Below, one piece after another: positions 24,210 to 36,227 of a stretch of DNA of 64,000 nucleotides. The position numbers and the translations under genes are program-made. Source of the DNA: Datura wrightii (taxonomy: Eukaryota; Streptophyta; Magnoliopsida; Solanales; Solanaceae); assembly GCA_035772735.1 (NCBI GenBank), contig JASDFA010000003.1, positions 103,527,001-103,591,000 on the forward strand, in the 5' to 3' direction. Below the pieces are notes generated by a model that saw nothing but the letters and a program-made list of their open reading frames with translations, searched no databases and was not told where the DNA came from. The stretch's first letter is position 1. Each line of letters starts with the position of its first letter.

Positions 24210-25633
24210 TGTTCGGCGTTTGTTATATGGGTGTATAACTACACGCAAGTGCATGTGGTCGAACAAGTAGTAAAGTGGCTTAAGTAAGCCAAGTATCGAT
24301 CCCACAGGGACTAGGATGAGGTAACAAATTACTTAAGTGTTACTATATTGATTCTAAAAATGAAGACAACAGTGCAACGAAGAGTTTGATATATTTTGAT
24401 TTCTAATTTTATCCTAAGTCTACAAAGATTATATAATTTAAGTCTGAACTATGAATGTGAGCATGCTGACGTTAAACAAACATGTAAGGAAATAAATTAT
24501 CGATGTGATTTGGTTAACTTTTCCTCCGGTTGCTAGTCAAGAACTATTTCCAATGGATTAAAACTCTAGTATTTAACCCAACTTAAGAATCATGAACCGT
24601 CCACTTACATTTCTGTGATTAAACTAAATTCATGTTCTAGCCCTACAAAACCGGTTCCTTAATTGACTAATACAACCTTCAGGTATATTTCTATCCTGAA
24701 GGTAAATCAATTCTCAATTTTCCCAAACCAAGAAAATATCATATCCTATTGATTCACAACTTTCCAATTTCTTGCTCTCTCGAGTGAAATCGGACCTTTT
24801 AGATGTACATTAATATAGGCCACACATTAATGCAGTAAGAACAAGAATCAATAGATAAACCATGGAATAAAAGATGAAAAACCAAATTGATCAACAATCA
24901 CATTTCAATACAATTGTTCTTAACCTCAGCAAGAAGAGGAATTAGCCACTCATTTATGGATTGAACATCGTTAAATGAGTGTTAAACATACAAGAAATTG
25001 AATTAAAGAAGAAGGAGATAGAGAAAAAACCCTGATAATTTCGTCCCCTCAACTTCCTGTGACCCACGTTCTTGCTCCACCAAGTCAGAATATTGAAAAA
25101 TGAACCTAAGTGTTCTATTTATACTAGTGGGAATTTTTCCCGGAATAACAAGCAACGTGTCACGGAGTGCATCGCGGAGCACTGCCTCCGTGACACGCCA
25201 CAGACGCGGAGGCTCACTGGAAATGGATTGTCCAGGTAATAAAGCCCAACGTGGCACGGCGTGCAACGCGGGGCTAGGCCAACGTGCCACGTCCCCAACG
25301 CGCACCCACACTGGAATTTGGCCAAAAATTCCCTAGCCAGGCAGAAGGCCTCCGCGATGGCAGCGTGACACGGTTCCATCACGGAGCCCCTTTAATTCTT
25401 GTCGTCCAATGCTTTGTCCTTTGCTAATCATCCGAGTCCATCCCCGATCTTTCCCAACACGCATTTTAGCTTCACACAATTACATTTCACCTGCAAAATA
25501 ACGCTAATCATGTTGGTTAGTATAAATTCACATTTTATTATAAATCACACGAGAATGTAGTATCACTGATAGATAACAAGGTTAAAATGACACATTTGAG
25601 TATCACTTGGGCATATAAATTTTCCCACGATGA
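24210..25633 (-). repeat. A1 5' LTR
   Basis: Near-identical partner of 15928-17352. Sense TATA box TATAAATAG at 25115-25123, GC-rich array at about 25140-25390, T-loop-complementary word at 24296-24303. The sense first bases are TCATCG instead of TGATCG, a single change at the terminal dinucleotide. Confidence 0.92.
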
Positions 25634-25945
25634 ATTAACTACTAAAACTTTAAATACAAAAATAACTAAAATGGTTATAAGCTTGGTTTTACTTCGGTGA
25701 TGATGAAAATCTAGGGAAATGAGACATGTTTGGTTTCAAGTTGACTTTTCTAGACGTGATTATTCTAGAATGATTCTTCCTATGGCTACTAGTTGTAAGT
25801 TACTATTCCATTTCTTGCCACTATCCCTAGGATATAAGAACTATTTCATGAACCCTAATGCCTACATCCGTATGGTCCCAAGAGAAGCAGGAAATGGCAG
25901 TTATGCCTACTTGTATTTCAACTAAACAGGGTTGAAGGGTATATC

Positions 25946-27560
25946 TGATAATGTCCAAAATATATCCTTCATGCAAAGGATATACATGGCCGAAGTATCA
26001 AAATAAGTAACCCGACGAGTGGCGGGGTCGAATCCCACGAGGACTAGGGAATGATAGTTGCAAGTGTCGGTTGAGAAATTGACGTTAGCTTACACCATAG
26101 AGATTTAATATAAAAACAAATTAAATGGGGGGGGGGGAGTTGAAATTTGCAGCGAATTGTATTGGATGAATTTGTGAAATAAAACAACAATACTAGCTAA
26201 GTTGTCAACAAGAGTGTGAAAGACTAGAGGTGTGGTGTAGATGAAATACTAACTAGATCGGGACATGTCAGGTCATCTTATAAGGTCAACAAGTATAAAT
26301 AATCTAGATAAGTGGGTAACTACAGCTTTTCAGCCTTATAATTACCTCTTACTAGAGTTTTGTCAAATCTCTACTCACGATTTAGCTCGACCCAATTTGA
26401 TTTGGATTAGCAACTGCACTAATTTCTAGTTATTAGCTGCTAATAAGGAATGAGAATGCAACTTCAGCTATTTCTAGCCCAATTTCACAACCTCTTATCC
26501 ATACCCACTATTAAATTCTCTTTCAATACGTAATTATTCTTGTAGAAGCAAAAATCAAGCAAGAATAAATAGACCCATATCATAATCAATGGATCTTCCT
26601 TTATAGATTGAAGAGAATATAATAGATTTACACTTATTTGAACAATACCCAATATGAAGATGACTCCAGAAATATCCAATCTAATTTAGTATTCATCATC
26701 ACACGCCTCTAGTTAATGATTTAGCTACTCATGATTAAGAAATTTAGAAACACATTCATAAATAGCTTCATTGAATTTACTAGCAAGAGTAGAAAAATCA
26801 ACTTCACAACATAAGCTCCAACAATAGCTTAAACTTACTAGTACAAAGAAGAAATAGAGCAGAGTACTTGTTCTAAATTTACCAATCAAAATCTCCCTAC
26901 TTCAACTAAAAGAATGTTCTCCAGCTAAAAAGGGAAACAATGATGTGATATATCCTTTTGCTCTCTCTCAATATCTCTCTTTCTATCTCTTCTTTTTCCC
27001 CCTCTGTACAAAGTACTTTTTCTACTATTTATATCCTCAAAAGTAGGGCATTTTTTATCTCTTTTCTGTTTTTGGACGATTATACCCCTGAGCACCATTC
27101 TGGAGTCGACGAAGGCACCGACATTTTGCCGATGCCTATCCGTGAACCACAAATTTTTTTCGAGCCCTTACTAAATTCTAGTGAACATCAGCGGTTCACC
27201 CAGCGTTTTGCTAATGCCAATCCGTGAACCATCGGCTCTTCAAGCTATTTTCCATAACTTTGGGTGTCTTTTGACAACTGGACCGGTGAATCGTCACTAT
27301 AAATCCATGAATCTCTTGTGGCATTAATCCTCAGAGATAGTGATGTTCGGCCTTTAGCCGGCATTTCACCGATTTTCACCTGTGGATCACCAATTTCCTC
27401 TCACTCCATTGTTTTTGCTCCATTTTTGATCTTTTCTTCAAATTTAGTCATCTGCACACAACAAAATCAAAAAGGGCATAAAATCTAGATAATCAACTCA
27501 AGAACTAAGCAAAAACTCAAGTTTTAGAACCTAATGAGTTGGTAAATTACCAACTCATCA
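25946..27560 (-). repeat. 3' LTR of Athila-like element B1
   Basis: 1615 bp, sense start TGATGAGTTGGTAATTTACC at 27560 and sense end ...CATTATCA at 25946. It carries a ten-G run (26128-26137), the U5 motif with plus-strand GGGGTCGAATCCCAC (26024-26038), and an array of words such as CCGTGAACC and CACCGA between 27090 and 27400. The left flank is the C LTR, so B1 inserted there or was joined there by rearrangement. Confidence 0.8.
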
Positions 27561-27598
27561 AACCCCCAAACATAAATCATTGCTTGTCCTCAAGTAAT
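27561..27598 (-). other. B1 polypurine tract and RGGA hairpin
   Basis: Sense ATTACTTG - AGGA - CAAGCAAT (27579-27598), 8-bp stem with one mismatched or wobble pair, followed by GATTTATGTTTGGGGGTT next to the LTR. Confidence 0.8.
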
Positions 27599-28895
27599 GC
27601 AATACTCATTCATTGAGAAATATGCCACCTCTATACCTTTCCAATCACCTGAACTATGATAACCAAAAAATATACTCACCACGCTTACCGAAAAAGAGAA
27701 GAAAATACCCCAAGAGACCAAAACAACGAAGATATTTCAAATAGGATACCACTTTCCACCAATCAAACCTTATGAAAGGATTCATTTAGTAAAACGAGGG
27801 CATTGCTCAACCATGAAATACACATAGCATCTCAAGTTATAATTAGTGCACATTCAAAGCTTACCTTAGAGTTTACACTCCTCGTTCCCTATTCTCCATT
27901 AACTATGGATGCTCTTGTGTCCCCAAAAAGGAATGATGCCACTCACCAATATAAGAATCCCTATTCTTTTGATCATGTGATCATTTGGATGCACACAAGG
28001 ATTGTTTGGAAAAGACACTCACACTCACTCTCTCAAAAGAAATTTTCATGCATACACTTGACCCATAGGCTTGCCTTTCATGTAATTCGCCACTAATGAA
28101 GAGTAGCTGCACCTAGAATCATTTAGGGATTGTGGGTTATGATGTAGGCTCGGGGTAAGGGTAGGATAAAAATTTGTCTATAGTGACTAGATCCTCCCTA
28201 ATGCCTTTTGTGAACATACCTTCATCAACTCTTTCCACTCACTTCACCTTGTTTCAGTTCTTTCCTTGTTTATGACTTTCATTGCTTTAAAAACACTCCT
28301 TATAAACCCTTTGACTTTAACAACTAACCTTATTACCTCAATAGGAAACACCGATTCACATAAATTGCCTTTCTCTTTTTGATATATCCTTCGGTGCATT
28401 TTGACACAATGCAGTGTTCCCCTCACACTATAATTCTTATCTTCCCCCTTTGTTTTGTAGACCCCCAAACATAGGTTTTTGCCTTAGTTTTAAAATTTTT
28501 TATCACTCACTCTTTCTTACGATTTAAGCCTCATTTCATCACTTATTTTGTCACTAGCATTTAGGGAGAATAGGGGCCAAAGAGAGGTATTAAGAATGGT
28601 ATTAAGGCTTATAATGTGTTTGCCCAAGAAAGGGTCTAAGGCTCAACGTTTTCTACCAAGGATCAATGCTCATGGATGGCATATGGGTGAAGTGACTAGA
28701 CAAAGAAAAGCCTAAAATCATGTTCTTGGCACACTACATCTAGGATTTCGCCTTGAATCACATTTGGAGCAAGTTCTAGACAAGTATAATGCATGAGATT
28801 CATCAAACTTTTCCTCACTACACAAGGAAACACCCTTACTCAACACAAGATATCAAATTAGGACATCAAAGTAGGCAAACATCATAAGTCATGAA
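27599..28895 (-). other. B1 3' noncoding domain, truncated
   Basis: Noncoding and homologous to the B2 domain at 7434-9204. Shared words are CATAGGCTTGCC (near 28066), GCAAGTTCTAG (28769-28779) and 'gactagatcctccctaatgc' near 28180. It stops where plus-strand chromovirus gag begins. The second hairpin cassette is therefore missing. Confidence 0.65.
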
Positions 28896-29420
28896 AAGAA
28901 TTTACAGCATATGACAAAGAATGCTATGCTCTGGAGATGGTAGCCGATCCAAGGGCTCGCATGCTTAAGTTGTTCAAGGGAGTATCAAACCTGGTCCTTA
29001 AGGAGTGTAGGACTGTAATGATCATATAAGACATTGACCTCTCCAGTCTCATCATTCATGCCTAGAAAATTGAAGCAAAAAAGTTAAAAGACATAGAGTG
29101 GGAAAATAAGTAGGTTAGGACTGGCTAACCAGATTATGGCCACCATAGGTCTGGCGGTAGTAGCCGCCCACAGCAGCAGCAGCAGTAACAGAGGGACCCA
29201 ACACCCACTTCAGCCAGTGTCCCTATCTTCTGGTCCCGCAAGGATCGGAAGGGTAGAGCATGTGGCTCTCAGTGCCAGAGCCACAGTGCCAGCAACCGTT
29301 ATCCAGCTTTCCCTAAGTGTGGAAAAAACCATCCAGGGGAATTCCTTCAAGGCAGAGAGGGTTGCTTTGGGTGTGGACAACTAGGTCATTGGCTCAGGAA
29401 ATATCCGTCAGTAGGACAGG
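28896..29420 (+). pseudogene. Gag remnant of chromovirus D1
   Basis: The sequence begins abruptly inside gag, with a block reading MVADPRARM and LVLKECRT typical of Tekay/Del gag cores. Near 29305-29400 is a nucleocapsid-like segment: CGKNHPGEF then CFGCGQLGHWLRKYP, a CCHC knuckle whose last cysteine is replaced. Several frameshifts separate the pieces. The 5' LTR and first part of gag are missing, so D1 is truncated at its left end. The boundary with B1 is approximate. Confidence 0.7.
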
Positions 29421-30031
29421 GGAGATCACTGTCTACCACTTCAGTAGCTCTAGCAGGCTGACCAGCTCAGTAGGCCAACATTTCAGGTATGGATGGCAGT
29501 CAGCGCCAAAATCGCTTTTATGCTTTTTCCTCTCGTTAGGATTAGGAGAGCTCACCTGATATGGTCACGGGTATGTTACATCTCTTCCATCTAGATGTGT
29601 ACGCCCTACTAGATGTAGGAGACACACTATCGTTCATGACTCCCTATGTAGCTGTCCAGTTTGAAATCAATCTAGATGTCCTCTCAAAACCATTCTCAGT
29701 ATCTACCTCAGTTGCTGAGTTAGTTATAGCCAGCCGGGTGTATAAAATATACCCAATCTCAATATTGAATAAGGTCGTTCCATGTGATCTAGTATAGTTA
29801 GACCTGGTCGATTCTGATCTCATTCTTGGCATGGATTGGTTACAATTCGGTTATGCCTCAGTAGACTGCAGAACTAGAGTCGTCAGATTTCTGTTCCCTA
29901 ATGAGCAAGTTTTAGAGTGGATGGGAAGTAATTTAACGTCTAAGGGTCGGTTTATTTCAAACCTTAAGGAAAGGAAGCTCATTACTAAAGGTTGCATTTA
30001 TCATCTAGTTCGGGTTAGATTCCCGCTCTGA
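29421..30031 (+). pseudogene. Protease of chromovirus D1
   Basis: The active-site region reads YALLDVGDTLSFMTPYVA, where functional relatives have D-[ST]-G-A-[ST]; the serine and alanine positions are changed, so catalysis is unlikely. Further on are the VPCDLV and ILGMDWL blocks, the standard end of the domain. A stop sits between them at about 29798. The domain is in order after gag and before RT. Confidence 0.75.
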
Positions 30032-31296
30032 GACCCCAACTATCTAGTTAGTTCCAGTTGTCAGCGAGTTCCCTTACGTGTTTCCCGAAGGTCTTCCCGG
30101 AGTCCCTCCTAAGAGGGAAATAGACTTTGGCATAGACCTTCTTCAAGACTCTCAGCCCATATCCATCCCTCCTTACAGAATCCAGATGAGCCTAAGGAGT
30201 TGAAGGAGCATCTAAAAGCCCTTCTTGATAAAGCTTTCATCAGGCCCAACATCTCTATGGGGTGCTCCAGTATTGTTCGTGCGAAAGAAAGATGGTACTC
30301 TCAGAATATGTATCGATTAACGTCAACTAAACAAAGTCACAGTTAAGAACAGGTATCCCCTACCCAGGATTGACGATTTATTTGATCAACTTCAGGGAGC
30401 CGTTATTTCTCCAACGTAGATCTCAAGTCAGGGTATCATCAGCTTAGAGTCAGGGAATGTGACATACTGAAAACAGTCTTCAAAACTCGATACGGTCATT
30501 GTGGATTCGTGGTTATGTCCTTCGGACTAACTAATGCCCATGCAGCTTTCATAGACCTGATGAATAGGGTTTTCAAGTAGTATCTAGACATGTTCGTCAT
30601 TGTATTCATTGATGAAATTCTGGTATACTCCATTAACGAGGAAGAGCATGCTAACCATCTGAGGCTAGTGCTACAGACGCTCAGAGACAGTCAGTTATTC
30701 GCTAAATTTAGCAAACACAAATTTTAGTTAAAGTCTGTGACTTTCCTTGGTCACGTGGTCTCAGGAGAGCGTATTTAGGTGGATCCTCAAAAGATAGCAG
30801 CGGTTAAAGACTAGCCAAGGCCAACTTCCCCAATCGAAATTAGAAGTTTATTAGGTCTGGCTGGTTATTAATGATGATTTGTAGAAGGATTTTCCTCTAT
30901 TGCATCTCCTATAACTATGTTGACTCAAAAAAAGGTGTAGTTTCAATGGTTAGATGTGTGTGAGAAGAGTTTCCAGGAGTTGAAGACTCAACTCACTATC
31001 ACTCCAATTTTAACCTTATCGGAAGGAACATATAGCTTCGTAGTATATTGTGACACTTCTATATTGGGACTCGGTTGCATTCTGATGCAGTTGGGTAAGG
31101 TGATAGCTTACACCTCCAGAAAACTCAAGGTTCACAAAAAGAACTATCTGACTTATGACCTTGAGTTGGAAGCAGTGGTGCTTGCATTGAAAATATGGAG
31201 GCATTACCTTTACGGGCTTACGTGGATGTTATCACCGATCACAAGAGCCTTCAATATGTGTTCCATTAGAAAGACTTGAAACTTCATCAGAGAAGG
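30032..31296 (+). pseudogene. Reverse transcriptase and RNase H of chromovirus D1
   Basis: RT begins with SEFPYVFPEGLPG and KREIDFGIDL, followed by the VRKKDGTLRICID block, GYHQLRVRE, MSFGLTNAHAAF, and the active-site block FIDEILVYS. The usual FIDD has become FIDE, a key change. RNase H follows at about 30956-31280 with YTSRKLKVHKKNY and ALKIWRHYLYG. Many stops and shifts are present. The RNase H end is interrupted by a TRIM-like insertion at 31297. It is a dead copy with recognisable order. Confidence 0.82.
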
Positions 31297-31560
31297 TGGT
31301 ATCAGAGCCGACTCTCGACTAGTACGGTGGTAGGGCAAACCTCAACGAGGATGTTGAGTCCTTTTGGGGAGTGAGTGCATGGATGGCGATAGATAATGCC
31401 TGGCTCACTTAAGCAAATCCCACATAAAAAAAGAGAGGGAGAGTGTTGGGCTTTTTAGTAAAGGATTGGACTTAATATTGTGAGGAACCTTTTAGTTTCA
31501 GCATACCCAAGGGGATAAAACCGTGTTGGGCCAAGGCCCAAAAGCGAACAATACTTCACA
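31297..31560 (+). mobile_element. TRIM-like element lacking its 5' LTR, inside D1 RNase H
   Basis: It starts with TGGTATCAGAGC, the initiator tRNA-Met primer site of Copia and TRIM elements. About 115 bp of short internal sequence follows, then a purine tract (AAAAAAAGAGAGGGAGAG, 31426-31443) and a 117-bp LTR, TGTTGGGC...TTCACA (31444-31560). It has no coding capacity. Target flanks are GTGGT on the left, overlapping the primer site, and GTGTT on the right. The 5' LTR is missing exactly up to the primer site. Confidence 0.7.
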
Positions 31561-31563
31561 GTG

Positions 31564-32702
31564 TTGGAGCTATTAAAGGATTACGACAAGAGTGTGCAAT
31601 ACCGCCTGGGCAAGGCTAATGTGGTGGCTAGTTCCCTAAGTAGGATGTCCATGGGGAGCAGGGCTCATGTTGAAGAGAGTAGAAAAGAACTAGTAAAAGA
31701 TATACACAGGTTAACTCGGTTAAGGGTGCAATTGGTTGATTTAGCTGAAGGCAGAGTAGTATGCAAAGTGGATCATATTCCTCGTTAGTTGTTGAAGTTA
31801 ATTCAAGGAAGGATGAAGATCCCATACTGCTTAAGCTGAAAGAAGCAGTTCTTAGAAAAGAAGTGGAGGCTTTCTCCAAAGGGCGAGATGGTGTGCTCTG
31901 TTCCCAGGGTAGACTATGAGTACCAGATATAGGTGACTTGAGATAGTAGATACTAGCAGAAGCACACAATTCGAGATATTCCATTCACCCAGGTGCCATA
32001 AGATCTATCATGAACTACAAAATATTTACTAGTGGAACAACATGAAAAGAGACATAGCAATATTTGTGGCTAATTGCCCGAACTGCCAGCAGGTGAAAGT
32101 GGAACATTAGACACTTGGGTGTATGACTCAAGATATCAACATACCCACATGGAAGTTGGAAGAACTGAATATGGACTTTATTACAGGTCTACCTCTTACT
32201 CGCCAGCAGCATGACTTAATCTAGGTGATAGTAGATCAGATGAACAAGTCAGCACATTCCTCCCAGTTAAAACTACAGACTCAGCTGAGGATTACGCTAG
32301 GCTATATATCCAGGAGTTAGTCAGACTACATGGAGTGCCTTTGTCCATTACTTCAGATAGAGTTACCCAGTTCACCTCGCATTTCTGGAAGTCATTTCAG
32401 AAAGGACTCGGTACTCAGGTCAAGCTCAGCACAACTTTTCACCCTCAGACAGATGGAAAAGTTGAGTGGACTACTCAAACCTTAGAATATATGTTGAGAG
32501 ATTGTGTGATCGATTTCAAGGGAGGTTGGGATGACCAACTACCTCTCATTGACTTTGCGTACAATAACAACTACCACTCCAATATTCAGATGGCCCCGTT
32601 GGAGGCATTATATTGTAGGAGGTGTAGATATCCTATAGGCTGGTTTGAGGTTTGTGAAGCTATCTTTATAGGGCCAGACTCAGTTCATGGAGCTATGCAT
32701 AA
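31564..32702 (+). pseudogene. RNase H end and integrase core of chromovirus D1
   Basis: It resumes the interrupted RNase H frame with LELLKDYDKSVQY and LGKANVVASSLSR. The zinc-binding H2C2 region is degraded (CPNCQQ near 32080). The catalytic core shows MDFITGLPL, SDRVTQFTSHFW and a glutamate in GKVEWTTQTLE, matching the D-D-E arrangement. An open stretch of 164 codons starts at 32335. The frame is cut by the solo LTR at 32703 and continues at 35472. Confidence 0.8.
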
Positions 32703-33759
32703 TGTCACGGAGCTAACGCGGAGGCTCCACCTCCGTGACACGTTGCCATCGCGGAGGGGCTCTGCCCCGGCTCCTTTCGTGATGGTTCGACAGATTTCTT
32801 GTCCGGTCTTTTCCTGGGCCTTTTTCTAGCATGTATGGCCTTCAAAAAATCTTAACCAACACGCGAATAGGCCATCTATGTGTTGGGAATTTTACGGGGT
32901 GTAACATTTGTCCAGGCCCAAGTATATAAAGCCTCCAACTTCAGTTTTAATGTTAAAATTCTTATAATTTCCAGCGAAAACAAAGAGAAAATCAGAGAGG
33001 AAGAGGAACGAAGGTTTCTTGATAATTTCCTTCCGATTACGCCATCAAACGCGGTCCAAACTCAAATTAACTCCAGATACCGAGGTATTAAGTAGTAAGG
33101 AGCATTCCTACGGATTTAGTTTCACGAAATTTGGCCGGCGAATAGTCATGCTACCGAACTAAGGTAAGTGGAATTTCTCCAAATTAGTGCCTATATACTC
33201 CTATCCCTAAAGTGAGTATTTCTCCCTTCTGGACTTTCGAGAAATAGCAAGTTTTTGACCGTATTTCGATAAGACAAAGTTTAAGTTATAAATATATCGA
33301 AAGTAACGTTTTCTTTTAGAATATTGGTGTATTTGGTTCTAATTGACATGTATATAAATGTAGTTGGGAGAAACAGCAGAAGTACTGACGAAATCACATC
33401 GGTTAGTCGGGTACTCAAAAATCAGGTATGTAAAGTTATTCTTTCGGCAAGCCAGGAAGTACAGTCTAGAAAATAAGTAGAATAAAGGCTATTGACAGAT
33501 ACCCAGTGTACAGGAACGATTTTAGTACGATTTCCAGCAAGCATGCTATTATATCACTACGTATCATGCGATAATTAGAATAACGGATAGTTAGATGATT
33601 TTAGATAGTAATATGGTATTAGCATGTTCTTACGTAATATCCCTAATAGAAGTTGTAAAAGTAGTATAATGAATTAGCAAGATTACCGATAGTATCTATT
33701 ACATTTGTTGAGACTGTATTCGGTACTAGATGACACATTTTATATTATTGAGCTATATC

Positions 33760-33900
33760 CAGATATAATCAGATCAGTAATCAGATATAGAAATAGCTCG
33801 AGACACCTATATAGCTCCAGATACAGATACAGCTCCAGAAACTGATATGGCTCTAGAAACTGATATAGCTTCAGAGTACGGATAACAATAATCAGGTAAA
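33760..33900 (+). repeat. Tandem array 1 in solo LTR E
   Basis: About six units of roughly 20 bp of the type GATATAGCTCCAGATACAGA and AGAAACTGATATGGCTCT. Confidence 0.7.
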
Positions 33901-34199
33901 TAGATAAAGGCCAGGTAGCAGTTAGCCCAGCAATCAGAAACAGTGCAAAATAGAATATAGCATCAGTTGTTTGATATGGACTGGCCTTGAAATAAAAGAA
34001 GAGAATATAATTAGTATTTTTCATTTGAGCGTGCTTGCTGTGTATGTGTTTTGCATGTTGAGACTTGTTATGGCATATGGGCACCCTTTAGCATCCCCGC
34101 CGCCCCTGGGTTATAGCTGTGTCAATACCAGATTCAGATACCTCCACCAGCTGGGCGATGTCGTCCACCTAGAGGACGATGATGGCCGACCACCATGAT

Positions 34200-34440
34200 A
34201 ATACGGTCCAGATTACCCTGCTTGCAAGGGCAGTTTAGCTCGCTCTGCGCAGAGCCAGATTACCCTGTTTACAAGGGCAGATTACTATGTGTGCGCTTGT
34301 GGTTGGGGGCAGTTTCAGATACAGATTTTTATTAAATTACCCTGTTGTGTGCTTGCACCCAGGGGCAGTTTCAGTCACAGATACAGCAGCAGATTACCCC
34401 GTGAGCACTTGCGCCCAGAGGCAGGAGTCTTCGGACTTAG
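34200..34440 (+). repeat. Tandem array 2 in solo LTR E
   Basis: At least four units of the type CAGATTACCCTGTTTACAAG, each followed by a GGGCAG or GAGGCAG end. This is the positional match of the TACCCTGG array in LTR H at 2442-2582. Confidence 0.75.
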
Positions 34441-35471
34441 ACACAGTTTATTGTCAGAGGCCGAGGCCTGAGCTACGTCCCCAAGGGGGATGGTAGGAGG
34501 AGCTCACAGTTATCAGATGAGTGCAGTGACTTATTTTTGGTTGGTTTAGACCCGGGTAGGGGTAAATAAATTGTTCTATTGGTTGGCACCTTCCGGCTTA
34601 TGGGGGTCGGTCAGGTATTTTGTGTATTTATATGTATATCTATATGTTCTATTATATGCTGATAGACAGAAGGACGACACGTCGTCAGGTACGCCCAGTT
34701 TAGTTACAGAATAGGTAAACTCTCCCCAGTTATCCTCAGCTAGATAGACTCAGCTACTTCCTGCTTATATTTCATGTTATTGTTGTTTACCCATATCAGT
34801 TGTATGTTTTAGTTTGCTTTACATGCTCAGTACATGTGGTACTGACGCCCGTGGGGGCGCTGCATTGCTTACCTGCAGGTACACACAGACGAGGAGTCGA
34901 TCCCTCGTGATCCAGTCAGTAGAGTTGTCAGCTCCTATCCTCTAGAGCTAGGCAGTCGGAGGTTTCTCCTATTTCATTTTGGATTACAGTTTGGGTAGGT
35001 CGAGGCCCTGTCCCGACCATTCTATTATTACTCCCTAGAGGTTTGTAGTCTGATGTTTCCCTTTGGTAGTGGAGCCGGTCGTGTGGGGCCGTGCATGTAT
35101 ATATGTGTCTGGTTGATTATGTTGGCCGTGTGGGGCCATAGTCTGATAGTAGTGGTGACCTTGCTGGTCACGTAGTTATTCAATATACTATTGTTAAGTT
35201 GCAGATAACTAGACAACATGGTGACCTTGTCGGCCCGCATAGGTTCCCCTATATGAGATGATTCTGGTTAGCTGATGATATAGCACAGGTGGCTATAGGC
35301 CCAGTCGGCCGGAGGCTATATTTACAGCCGTTATACAGCCGGTTCATTTCTTGAAATAGAGCCAGAGTCAGCAAAAGCACCAGATGTGCTCAGGCTGGAC
35401 CATTTAGCAGCTCAGAGTCTAGCAGGCACCAGGTGCCCGTCATGCCCCCCAAGGTGGGGTGTGACACATAA

Positions 35472-36000
35472 GGTGCAACTTAACAAGGAAAAGTTGAAAA
35501 CAACACAATGCCGACAGAAATCCTATGCTGATGTGAGGAGAAGAGAGTTAGAATTTGCAGTAGATGATTGGGTTTACCTAAAAATTTTACCCATGAAAGG
35601 GGTGATGAGGTTTGGAAAGAAAGGTAAACTCAGTCAGAGGTATGTGGGACCCTACAAGATTTTGAGGCTGATTGGCAGTGTGGCATATGAGTTAGAATTA
35701 CCTACAGAGTTACCATCAGTGCACCCAGTCTTCCATATGTCACTATTAAAGAAGTGCATTGGTGATCCAACTTCATTGTGCCATTAGAAAGTGTGGGAGT
35801 GAAAGATAGTCTCTCTTACGAAGAGGTCCCAGTTTAGATCCTAGACCGTCGAGTTCATAAACTGAGAAACAAGGAAGTCACTTTGGTGAAAGTGTTGTGA
35901 AGGAACCAGCTAGTTGAGGGAGCCACATGGGAGGTAGAAGCAGACATGATGACCAAATACCCTCATTTATTCCCTTCCATTTCAGTTGCAACATCAAGTA
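35472..36000 (+). pseudogene. Integrase C-terminal region of D1
   Basis: An open stretch (through 35787) contains the SYADVRRRELEF, VYLKILPMKGVMRFG and RYVGPYKILRLIG blocks and VHPVFHMSLLKKCIGDP, the standard C-terminal part of Tekay/Del integrase. It then decays with several stops (from 35785). No clear chromodomain survives. It ends before a polypurine tract. Confidence 0.8.
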
Positions 36001-36209
36001 CTAAATTCCTCCTCAAAACTCTATTATGTTCCGTACTCATCAGCTCTATTTAGATTTTCAATGTGCATTCTAGTTCCATCAACTCTGTTAGCATGGTTAA
36101 GTTAGTTAGGAGTCAGTTACTCCTTCAGATACCAATTTATAGTATCAGTTTGGGAATTGTGGCTCTTTTCCTAGTTTTCCAGCAGTTTTATCCTTCATTC
36201 AAGGTCGAT

Positions 36210-36227
36210 GATCCCAAGGGGAGATAT
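36210..36227 (+). other. Polypurine tract of D1
   Basis: GATCCCAAGGGGAGATAT just before TGTAACACCCC. F has nearly the same tract (sense CCCAAGGAGGAGATAT) at 44071-44086. Confidence 0.8.

Larger units (their letters stand above)
15928..25633 (-). mobile_element. Athila-like LTR retrotransposon A1, lacking RT/RNase H/IN
   Basis: A 9.7-kb insertion on the minus strand with two LTRs of 1425 and 1424 bp. The target duplication is ATTAA (15923-15927 and 25634-25638). The empty site is seen in the sister LTR of C (11294-11298). Internal order in sense is tRNA-Asp-type PBS, gag, protease-like, deletion junction, AGGCAA hairpin, GC-rich array, intron, env-like, hairpin cassette, 3' noncoding domain, hairpin and PPT. 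The LTRs look about 97% or more identical by eye, so the insertion is recent. Gag, protease-like and env-like frames carry stops or shifts. RT, RNase H and integrase are absent, and the junction is the same as in A3. Confidence 0.92.
15758..25945 (-). repeat. 5' LTR of element C, split by A1 and cut by B1
   Basis: The LTR runs 15758-15927, is interrupted by A1, resumes at 25634 and stops at 25945 where a family B LTR begins. Removing A1 and one ATTAA copy restores collinearity with the other C LTR at 11136-11610. The remaining ~1.1 kb of this LTR is not found elsewhere in the window. Confidence 0.75.
32703..35466 (+). mobile_element. Solo LTR E inserted in D1 integrase
   Basis: 2764 bp from TGTCACGGAGC to GGGGTGTGACA with perfect 5-bp duplications CATAA at 32698-32702 and 35467-35471. 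Removing it and one duplication gives a continuous integrase frame. No internal coding region or primer site is seen, so it is a solo LTR left by LTR-LTR recombination. It shares the GTACTGACGCC...GGGGGC block (34841-34860) with LTRs H and J. Its first 90 bp form a GC-rich array made of family A words. Short open frames inside it are not conserved. Confidence 0.9.

Noticed and set aside
26024..26038. tRNA gene or Pol III B box in the B1 LTR
   Set aside because: The GGTCGAATCCC word looks like a T-arm but no A box, anticodon arm or acceptor pairing surrounds it; better read as the U5 motif.
29136..29384. Host gene exon near the D1 gag
   Set aside because: The CCHC knuckle and order before protease show it is gag; the open frame itself is a partial out-of-frame reading.
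34287..34496. Open frames in solo LTR E
   Set aside because: They translate a tandem array; overlapping frames are open in two registers, typical of repeats.
35028..35240. Minus-strand 70-codon frame in solo LTR E
   Set aside because: No domain; antisense to LTR body.
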